Source: an uncultured Treponema sp.
GTDB lineage: Bacteria > Spirochaetota > Spirochaetia > Treponematales > Treponemataceae
Direction of reading: 5' to 3'
DNA length: 54,074 nucleotides
Assembly: GCA_946186185.1 (NCBI GenBank)
Contig: CAMHMJ010000022.1
Location: 1 to 54,074, forward strand
Positions 34,001 to 41,700 of this stretch are shown one piece after another. Under the pieces are notes generated by a model. It was given only the letters and a program-made list of their open reading frames with translations, searched no databases and was not told the origin of the DNA. How positions within the stretch are numbered: position 1 is the stretch's first letter; each line of letters starts with the position of its first letter. A program made the position numbers and the translations under genes.

Positions 34001-34875
34001 CGGGACACGCCTTTACCGGCTGGTTTGATGAACATGGAAATAAATATAATTTTGATTCAATTGTAGAACAGAATATAATCCTTTATGCTCACTGGGATGC
34101 AAATACCTGCACGGTTACATTCAATGATATGAATGGTGGTGAGATAGATATAAGATATGTTATTTACGGTAATAAGGTTTCAAGACCTTTAAATCCTGAA
34201 AAAACGGGATATACCTTTGTGGCATGGAAGGTTTCTGAAGACGGCGGCCAAAGCTATGCTGACGAGGAATTCGACTTTGAAAATACTCCTGTTACTCAGG
34301 AAATGCTCTATCTTTGCGCGGACTGGACGAAAAACAAATACAATGTAACTTTCGACCCTAAAAATGGTGAATCAGCGGCAGTTCAGCAGGTTGAATATCA
34401 GGATTCTGCTGTAGAACCGGCAGACCCGACCCGCACGGATTACAATTTTGAAGGCTGGTATCTTTCAACAGACGGCGGAGAAACCCTTTCTGCAAATCCA
34501 TACGATTTCACCTCTCCGGTTACAGAACCAGTCTACCTTTGTGCTAAGTGGTCAAAGAAGACAGGCAGCGTAACGGTTACAATCAATATGGAAAGCGCCC
34601 AGAGTACTTCCGGTATTACGGTTTCTGTGGGGGCAGATGGACTTACCCTGACTGCAACTCCGACTGTCGGTCTTGAAATTGAAAGCTATACCTGGAAAAT
34701 GGATGGGGTAGTGGTTCAGAGTTCAAGCCTGTATGAAAATGCAGATGCTGATAAATATACTCTGGATGCCGATTCTGATGAAGTTGAAGCCGGGGTTCAT
34801 GACCTTACTGTAATTGCAACTGACAAAGATGGAAAGAAATATTCTGCTTCCGGACAGCTGGAGGTGTCTAAATAA
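31078..34875 (+). CDS. Giant InlB-repeat surface lipoprotein, triad 2
   Basis: 1265-aa lipoprotein (lipobox FSSC, Cys38), clear paralogue of the 3678 protein. The mature start QVEVGGNLLHEIEKDVS then YTFF matches it closely, and the first repeat unit (FPAFTREGMETKGWRYYKN, then CPSNFTLD and PQPAYI) is also conserved. A Glu/Ser/Gly-rich spacer (about 62-125) is inserted between them. About a dozen InlB B repeats follow (FEGWYTSPDGK, FMGWYTSDDGG, FEGWYLSTDGG), then a C-terminal Ig-like domain (YTWKMDGVVV...GVHDLTVIATDKDG). Ligand unknown; adhesion or surface-layer role inferred. TTG 31078 is chosen because GGGGTGAGG lies 8 nt upstream; ATG 31090 lacks an SD. It directly abuts the next gene. Confidence 0.82.
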   Translation: MRVEMNRFYNSVFSQIFNVPARVLSCALIFIILAFSSCQVEVGGNLLHEIEKDVSVTYTFFSSQPVENEEAETESETSGTESGQSGTETNGSENAQSGTENGASGSTSGNAAASVSSAASSRAASEEPDSKTKTYVVGRTYGIEGFPAFTREGMETKGWRYYKNPNLGTTACPSNFTLDSNNYIVRFTVSPQPAYIYADWQKAVYVINFMSFLGTGSQKLPYQKIEYEDCVHNPGQLVNRDGYTFEGWYTSPDGKTLSENPYDFTLPVKSAFDLYGGWTPIVYTITYEIGDGEWEKGKEYPESYTIEDNVVLPDADYLTKTGYGFSGWYLSSDFSDDRCKEIPLGSIGNKTFYAKWTEGAVEYLIRHFIQPVSGSSDHSEYTECKTKYTKPTDSGIVETGITGTEVQVEIPENYLPGFFVSENEPQFIKADGTTVINVYFDRKYIEYTFDANGGLFWDSDGCIIRSGLYESEVQNFNPETDVPSREHYNFAGWKLKSSNGQWVWTTDAGGNAPDGTKVDNSQFPNTYGTENLTFEAVWTPEKYEVKFEVGEGVEGISARMVEYLSKVTRPEDPKKTGYRFMGWYTSDDGGINLSENTYDFDSPVEEDFTLYAKWHREYQVTYYSEAPSSGKETKYNKYVLDGDCAGWPDNFSSEDGDYSVWDWYTNPYLEDEYYFNIWDNEKLKSDISLYAKWELTTKVTYHSGNADYICRYRSTEGYQLVDSTNVFGYDESSDKYIAGWTTDPESNTVEFDAGTSFNSSYGDLEVYPVYTDDYRTITIVNSTDTTESFEYKLAYDSKFRLGSFKLWDFTAPEGYDVAGCASDNQTLIRGNVPTWDYLTVSENKTYYVLFAKWIYGYNNFEGKGEDDDSGSCWSFDYYYGEEITEPTAEPWREHFHFKGWYIDKECTTKAIFSTTESNIVNIYTIHDPHVYAGWNCSIRFIDDENGTDTESTYCVDCGKKASEMTPTPELEPTLTGHAFTGWFDEHGNKYNFDSIVEQNIILYAHWDANTCTVTFNDMNGGEIDIRYVIYGNKVSRPLNPEKTGYTFVAWKVSEDGGQSYADEEFDFENTPVTQEMLYLCADWTKNKYNVTFDPKNGESAAVQQVEYQDSAVEPADPTRTDYNFEGWYLSTDGGETLSANPYDFTSPVTEPVYLCAKWSKKTGSVTVTINMESAQSTSGITVSVGADGLTLTATPTVGLEIESYTWKMDGVVVQSSSLYENADADKYTLDADSDEVEAGVHDLTVIATDKDGKKYSASGQLEVSK

Positions 34876-37800
34876 ATGAAAAACACCGCATTATTTACTA
34901 AAATAAAGATTTCTCAGAAAAAAAAGCCGGCGTTTTTGGCCCGTTCCTTAAGACATGGTTTTATGTTCCGGGCTGTATTCTCTGTTTTGTTTCTTTTCGC
35001 CTTTGCTTCCTGCTCATTCTGGAACAGCGATTCCGGTTCGTCTGGTTCGGGCTCTTCCGGTTCCGGTGGCTCAGGTGCGGAAAAAACTCCTGCAAAGGGT
35101 ACTGTCCGCATTTCCTTTTCAACTTTGCCGGCATCCCGGGACGGTGGATTTTCAATCGCCGATGTAGCTCCTTCTGACATTACAAAGGCAATCTTATACT
35201 ACTGCGAGATTGACACTTCTAGCGGCTCTTCCGGCACTGGTGGCTCCGGTAGTTCTACCACCCCGCAAACAGCCGATTATACAGAACTTAAAACCTGGGA
35301 AAAGGATAGCGGCGTAAAGGATGATGTTGAAGGGGATACTTCCCTTACTTTGAATGTTGGTTCATATTTTTTCAAGCTTGAACTTTACACCGGCACCGGC
35401 GACACAAAAAATCTCTGTCAGCGGGGCTATATTCCTGAAAGCACAAATACTCCTGTAAGAATAGATGAGGGCGAAAATACCCTTACATTCAATACAAAAT
35501 ATGTAAGCGGCGGAAACGGAAGCCTTATTTCTGTTTTAAGCTGGTCGGCTCCCGGCGTTTCAACCGTTAAGGCAGGGCTTTTTACAGCAGTTTCTGACGG
35601 AACAGTGGCTGTGGAAGGCTTTGGATTTGAGCCAATATCGGTTTCTGATGACGGCGCAGGAAACTATTCTTCAACTTATACAAAGACTTCCATTAAAGAA
35701 GGCACATATTTTATCAATTACGAGCTTTATGATTCCGACGGTTTACGGATAAATACCCTGGGTGAGATTATAAAAATTGAAACGGGCTGCCAGACAACCG
35801 GTGCCTTTTCCCTGCCAAAGATAAACACCCAGTACACCATTACTTATGCTGGCGAAGGAGAAACCGAAAACGACTACTGGAAGTGGAAGGCTGGTTTTAC
35901 ACCGGTTGTAAAGCGCAACTCCCATAAGGCAGTTCTTCTTCCGGGTGCAGATGTTATGGAGAACTCATCACAGCCAGATGCGATTTTTATCGGCTGGTAC
36001 GAAAACGCTGATTTCTCCGGAACCCCGGTTTCAAGCATTTCAAGTGGAAATGCCGAAAACAGAACATTTTATCCCCGCTGGTTCTACAAAAAACTCTATG
36101 TAAACGGAGCTGACGGCCTTGATACGAAAGACGGAGTAACTGCTCAAAATCCGTTAAAAACTATTGACCATGCAATTGAACTCTTTAATACCTGGGGTAC
36201 TCTTTCCTGCCGTGATACGGAAGCTTCTTCCAGCGTGCATAATCAGGAAGAGGTTACAATAAAAATCTGCAACAGTGTAAATGAAAATGTAAAAATTACG
36301 GCTCTTAACGCGTCAAAGCTTACGATAGAAGGAAACAGCGGAAGTCAGAAGGATATTCTTGACGGAAATACTGACGACAATGAGGACACTCCTGACGGAG
36401 AAGCACTGTATATTGCGGTTCCAAAAAACTTTGAGTTTAAAAACTTGAAAATAACCAACGGAAAAGGAAAAACAGCCTCTGATTTTGGCGGTGTTTTTAT
36501 TGCAAATGGTGCCAATGTTCTGATTCAGGAATGTGAAATTACAGGAAACGCCTCTTTAGGAAACGGCGGCGGCGTATTTATTACCGGCACTTCAACAAAG
36601 GTTTCAATAATTTCTACAATAATTACACACAATACTGCAGCAGGCTCTGGCGGTGGACTTTATGCCGATGCCGGCGTTAAGAATCTTCAGGTTAAATCAA
36701 CCGGTATAGAAGAAAATACTGCAACTGGTGCTAGTAGTCTTGGCGGTGGTGTATACTGTGCTGCAAGCGGTACAGTTTCCGGTAACAAATGGGGTGAAGA
36801 AGTTCTATTTTCCGGATGCTATATTAACAAAAATGAAGCAATCCACGGTTCTGGGCTTTATATTCCTTCAAATACAGTTGTAGTTATAAGGGATGGTGAA
36901 ATAAACGAAAACCATTTATATACCGGAACGGTAGCCGGTATTCGTACAGGAACGGGAGCCGGTATTCATACAGAAGGAAAGCTTCTTCTTGATTCTGTTG
37001 GAATTAATTGTAATCTCTTTTATGAAGGAGCAGATTATGGCCCTTCATATGGCGCAGGACTTTATGCAGCTTATGGTTCAGAAGTCTATCTTTGCGGTTC
37101 AACGAATTTTTCAAAAAATCAGGCTATGTCGGAAGGTTCCCAGGGTGGCGGCATTTACCTTAGAGGGGCAAAGCTTTTTATGAGTGATGAGGCTTCCATT
37201 GGAAAAATCAATGATTCGGTTACTGGTCATGCTGTGTACGACTTTGAGGAACATTTTGAAAATTATGCAAAGAGCCATGGCGGAGGAATTTTTGCAACTG
37301 GTGCTTCAGAAATCTACATGGGCTATTCTGACGCTGATACTCCAGACGATGACTACACAGGCGGTATTTGCTACAACTATTCTTATTACTGCGGCGGCGG
37401 TGTTTATATGGAAGGAACTACTCAGTTCTTCATCCATAAGGGAACTATAAAATACAATGCTTCCCGGGCAGAAGGCGGTGCAATCCGTATGGGTGGAACT
37501 GCCGATGTTGTAACCATGGAAAATGGCAGTATTGAAGAAAACTTTTCCGGTTCTTCAGGAACTTACACTGATGGCGTGATAACCGGCGAAGACTTTTCAA
37601 GCAGCTCTACCCACTATGGTAACAGTAAGGGTGCCGGCGTTTATGTAGGCGGTTCTTCCACCTTCAATATGGCTGGCGGTAAAATTAGTAAGAATCAGGC
37701 TTCGAATGGTGCGGGCATTTATTCTAACGGTGGAAGTGTTTCTATAACCGGCGGAACAGTATCTGAAAATATTTCGGGTGTTAATGGCGGCGGTTTTTAT

Positions 37801-38691
37801 TCTAACGGTGGAACTGTTTCCATTTCCGGCGGAACAGTATCCAAAAATATTTCGGGTGTTAATGGCGGCGCAATTTATTTTAATGGTGGAACAGTTACCA
37901 TTTCCGGCGGAACTGTATCTGCAAATATTGCCAGAGGTAATGGCGGCGGTTTTTATATTGCATACAATGCTGATGCCTCGCAAAATTCTTTCTCTGTTTC
38001 AGATGGAACGATAAGCGCAAACAAAGCGTTCTATACTACCGAATCCGAAGGTGTTGTAACTAATGTTCCAGGATGTGGCGGTGCTGCCTTTGTTTCAAAC
38101 GGTGCAATTTTGAATTTGAGCGGCAAGGCTTCTTTCCCCTACGACCTTAGCGATTATGATACAAATGAAAACGATGTTTACCTTGAAAAGACTACTTTAA
38201 ATCAAATTACAGATTCTGCAGTAATCGGTGTTTCCAGTTTTGATTCAAGCTATACCGGAACTGTCTGCCTTGTTTCTCTCCCTGAGGCTCTTTATATGAA
38301 CCTTACGAAGGTTTTGTCCGGAGCGGCTGCCAGTCTGGCCACCTATTCTTCAAAGTTTGCGCTGAATCAGCTTGGAGACGGGGAGTTTTCAATTCAGGCA
38401 GGTGTACTTTATCAGTCTGCATCTGCACCGGTTGAAATTACCATAACGGATTCTTCACCAGAAATTGAGGTTACTAAGGCAGAAACTGCTTCATCAGTTA
38501 CCATAACTGCACCTTCAGGACTTGGAAGCTACAAATGGTATGTAAATGATGTGCTCAAAACAGAACATAACAGTCAGAATACTGCAACATTTGATATTTC
38601 TGACTGGGCTCCGGGTATATACGATATCCGGATGGAAGGTGTGCTTAATACGGACTTTTATTCGTATTTCTGTCAGATAGAGGTTAAGTAG
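34876..38691 (+). CDS. Beta-helix lipoprotein, triad 2
   Basis: 1271-aa lipoprotein (lipobox FASC, Cys46) followed by a Ser/Gly linker. Two beta-sandwich modules (about 75-315) resemble those of the 13450 protein. An InlB-like unit follows (GWYENADFSG, about 375), then a DUF1565-type entry (LYVNGADGLDTKDG...NPLKTIDHAIELF, about 410-440), then a long right-handed beta-helix (about 470-1110) with GGG-x-Y/F turns. Within it is a 3 x 26-residue near-perfect tandem repeat (DNA 37711-37944). The C-terminus is the shared Ig-like domain (YKWYVNDVLK...GIYDIRMEG). ATG directly follows the upstream TAA; the stop overlaps a GTG by 1 bp. A surface-binding role is inferred; no catalytic motif seen. Confidence 0.8.
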   Translation: MKNTALFTKIKISQKKKPAFLARSLRHGFMFRAVFSVLFLFAFASCSFWNSDSGSSGSGSSGSGGSGAEKTPAKGTVRISFSTLPASRDGGFSIADVAPSDITKAILYYCEIDTSSGSSGTGGSGSSTTPQTADYTELKTWEKDSGVKDDVEGDTSLTLNVGSYFFKLELYTGTGDTKNLCQRGYIPESTNTPVRIDEGENTLTFNTKYVSGGNGSLISVLSWSAPGVSTVKAGLFTAVSDGTVAVEGFGFEPISVSDDGAGNYSSTYTKTSIKEGTYFINYELYDSDGLRINTLGEIIKIETGCQTTGAFSLPKINTQYTITYAGEGETENDYWKWKAGFTPVVKRNSHKAVLLPGADVMENSSQPDAIFIGWYENADFSGTPVSSISSGNAENRTFYPRWFYKKLYVNGADGLDTKDGVTAQNPLKTIDHAIELFNTWGTLSCRDTEASSSVHNQEEVTIKICNSVNENVKITALNASKLTIEGNSGSQKDILDGNTDDNEDTPDGEALYIAVPKNFEFKNLKITNGKGKTASDFGGVFIANGANVLIQECEITGNASLGNGGGVFITGTSTKVSIISTIITHNTAAGSGGGLYADAGVKNLQVKSTGIEENTATGASSLGGGVYCAASGTVSGNKWGEEVLFSGCYINKNEAIHGSGLYIPSNTVVVIRDGEINENHLYTGTVAGIRTGTGAGIHTEGKLLLDSVGINCNLFYEGADYGPSYGAGLYAAYGSEVYLCGSTNFSKNQAMSEGSQGGGIYLRGAKLFMSDEASIGKINDSVTGHAVYDFEEHFENYAKSHGGGIFATGASEIYMGYSDADTPDDDYTGGICYNYSYYCGGGVYMEGTTQFFIHKGTIKYNASRAEGGAIRMGGTADVVTMENGSIEENFSGSSGTYTDGVITGEDFSSSSTHYGNSKGAGVYVGGSSTFNMAGGKISKNQASNGAGIYSNGGSVSITGGTVSENISGVNGGGFYSNGGTVSISGGTVSKNISGVNGGAIYFNGGTVTISGGTVSANIARGNGGGFYIAYNADASQNSFSVSDGTISANKAFYTTESEGVVTNVPGCGGAAFVSNGAILNLSGKASFPYDLSDYDTNENDVYLEKTTLNQITDSAVIGVSSFDSSYTGTVCLVSLPEALYMNLTKVLSGAAASLATYSSKFALNQLGDGEFSIQAGVLYQSASAPVEITITDSSPEIEVTKAETASSVTITAPSGLGSYKWYVNDVLKTEHNSQNTATFDISDWAPGIYDIRMEGVLNTDFYSYFCQIEVK
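37711..37944 (+). repeat. Three 78-bp tandem coding repeats
   Basis: Units 37711-37788, 37789-37866 and 37867-37944 each encode 26 residues of the form GG-FYSNGGTVSISGGTVS-KNISGVNG. Units 1 and 2 are nearly identical in DNA, implying recent duplication or recombination. Each unit is one turn-sized block of the beta-helix, so copy-number change would lengthen or shorten the helix in frame. Confidence 0.85.
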
Positions 38692-38732
38692 TGGCGAAGG
38701 AAAATAAAGACATCGAAGAAAAGAGGAGAAAG

Positions 38733-41700
38733 ATGTTGAAAGGTCAAAATAGAAAAATTGATTTTCTCAAGGGGAATTGCAAGATTTCTGAAAACAGAAA
38801 AATTTCTGTAGTTTTTTCTGTCCTCTGTGTAATTTTCTCCCTCTTTCTTTTTTCCTGCAATTTTTCTTCAGAAAAGTCTGAACCCGAGAAAACTGAGCCT
38901 GAAAAAGTAGCTGTTCAAGTTGGCATTTCTTCATTGAATAATATTGCTTCTGAAGGCAGCATTCCTGCTTCTTCTGATATTTCTTCTTCCGGCGATATTT
39001 CTTCCCGCAGCCTTTCTGTTTCCCGTAACATTCTTCCTGATGATAAGGTTACTGATCTTACGCATATCAGAATTACAGGAAGTTATTATTTAGAGAGTTT
39101 AGGTACCATGACAATAAAAGAATGGGCTGATTACGCTGCTTTTCAGGCGGATCCGCAAATTCTGCTTCTGACTACAGGAACAACCTTAACATCCGGGGCC
39201 TGGACAAATATTACTCTTACGGCAAAGCTCGGTGGAGACAGTGTCTCCTATTCAGGCAGACTGGAAAATGTTCAGGTTACTAAAAGATTAAATTCTAATT
39301 CTTACAAGATAACGGTGGGCGCAACCTATAGTTCCTTATCCGGCTATACTGGCGGCACGGAAGTCGACACACTCACTTTCGCACTTTCCTGTGCGGAATC
39401 CCCGGCGCCTTCCTACGGTGGCATGGAGCTTACCCTTAAGTTTAAGGAAAAAGATGGTGCCCCGGTAGGCAAGGTTACAGGACGGCTTGAAACTACAGCC
39501 GACACTACAGTATTCGCTGAAGAAGTGCTTTCCGTGAACGGCACAACGGAAAAATCCGTAAAATATATAAAATCCAAAAACGTTGCTTCAGAGCAGCTTG
39601 CAGACGGCTATTACCGCCTGGTAATTGACTTTTATACCGGCTCAGAAAGCACCGGCTATATTCCGTTGAACTCTTACAGTGAATATGTGCGGATAAAAGG
39701 CGGTTTTACCAGCCGGGATGAACGCTCCATTGATTTGAACGGGCTGTATGAAATTGAATACATATCTAATGGTGGAACAATTGAAGGCAGTGCACCAGCT
39801 TCCTATTCTCTTAGAAGCCCGGATATTGCTCTTCCTCTATGTTATAAAAATCTTTACATTTTTACCGGCTGGTATCTTACTACAGATGGAACAACCCCAA
39901 CGGGCAGTGCTCTTACTGCAATTCCACAAGGAACCGGCGGAGACATAAAACTGATTGCCCGGTTTATTGAACCAAAGCTTTATGTTAAGTTGAACGGAAC
40001 GGCAGTTGCTTCTGATCCAAGCATTGTTGAGCCGGGCTTTACAATGGATAAAGCCTTTGGAAATCTCCAGAATGCCGTTAATTACATAAATATTGCCGTA
40101 AACACAACCTATGCGGCTTTAAATACTATAAACGGTGAAAATAAAATTGCTTCCCGAGAATGGACAATAAAAGTAAGTGGAAAAGTTAAAGGAACAACTA
40201 TTATTGATGGAGTTAAGGCTAGCAAACTTAATATTCAGGGAAACGGCTCTAATGATATAGATATTCTTGACGGAAATGGAGCAGGGCCTGTTGTTTATAT
40301 AAAAGATGGTACCCACTGTGAGATTTATATGTCGGATCTTGGAATAACTGGTGGTAGTGCTACCGAGTATGGAGGTGGTCTCCGTCTGGAAGGAACTTTC
40401 CGATTTCGAGGGTCAAATTTATCGATTTATTCAAATACTGCTTCTGCTGCAGGCGGTGGAATCTACGCAAAATCTTGCTACTTTTCATTGAGTAATTCAA
40501 CCGTACGACTAAACACGGTTACAGGCGGTTCTGGTGGTGGACTTGCTGCTGATAGTGTTAACTACTTTGAAGTATCTGGTTCATATTTCTTACGCAATAC
40601 AGCACAAAATGGTGGAGCGCTCTATGTAAAAACACTTAGCGGTAGTTCTCCGTGTCTAAAAAGTGGTGTTATCTCAGAAAATACTGCTACTGAAAATGGT
40701 GGTGGTGTTTATGTACCGGCCAATATGACCCTTACGATTGAGGGCTGTACAATCGGTGCAGCTACGGTAAACGGGACAAGCTATGAAGGAAACTCTGCTA
40801 AGTATGGAGGCGGTGTTAGCGCGAATGGAAATGTTACAATCCAAAGATTTTCCGGAGGTATAGTTCAAGGTACTACAATAACCGGTAATAAGGTTACAGG
40901 AGACGGTAGTGCCGGGGCGGGAATCTATTCCGGAAGTGAAAACGCAAGTCTGACCATAGGAGAAGGCGTTGTAGTATCTCAGAACATTGCAACAAAAGGT
41001 GAGACAAGCGGTGGTTCCGGTGGCGGACTATTTATTACAAGTAAGGCAAGAGTTGAGCTTAACGGCGGAACCTTTACGGAAAATCAGGCTGATAATGGCG
41101 GCGGTATCTGCGTGGATTCAGCCTGGGATTCTACTTCTTATATAAAATTAAAAGGAACAATAGTTGTTACGGAAAATAAAAAGAGACTGTCTACCCAGAA
41201 TTCGGATTTCTTCCTTCCGGCGGGTAAGCTGCTTACAATTACGGGCTCTCTTAAAAACAGTAATATCGGAATTAAGACGGATTTTACTGCAGAAGGAGTT
41301 ACGGTTCCTTCAGTGGGAAATCCTGTAATCTTCACTTCCGGTTTTGCGGAATATAATCTGGGAACTGCTCCCGGCTCAATTTTTACTTCGGAAACATCTT
41401 ATGTGGTGGCTCTTTCTTCTGACGACGATACGGGAGAGGCCTGCTTTGCAACCAGCGGCGGAACCGTATATTCTGCATTTGATTACGATTTTGCTTTTGA
41501 TTCCAGCGTAACCAGTGCAGAAAAGGGCTGTTCAAAGAGCGTTAGCGTTGGAATGAGGGTGGTGCGAAAGGAAGCAACCGTTGCTGACCCGACGGCGGCT
41601 TCAACTCCGCTTTATTTTAATCTTGCAGACAGTCTTTTGTATCTGGAAGATACCTTTGAAAACAAGGCCGCCGGAAATAATCAGGTTGCTTTGAGTGCCG

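Noticed and set aside
37711..37944. CRISPR-like array
   Set aside because: The repeats are in-frame coding units with no unique spacers and belong to a beta-helix.
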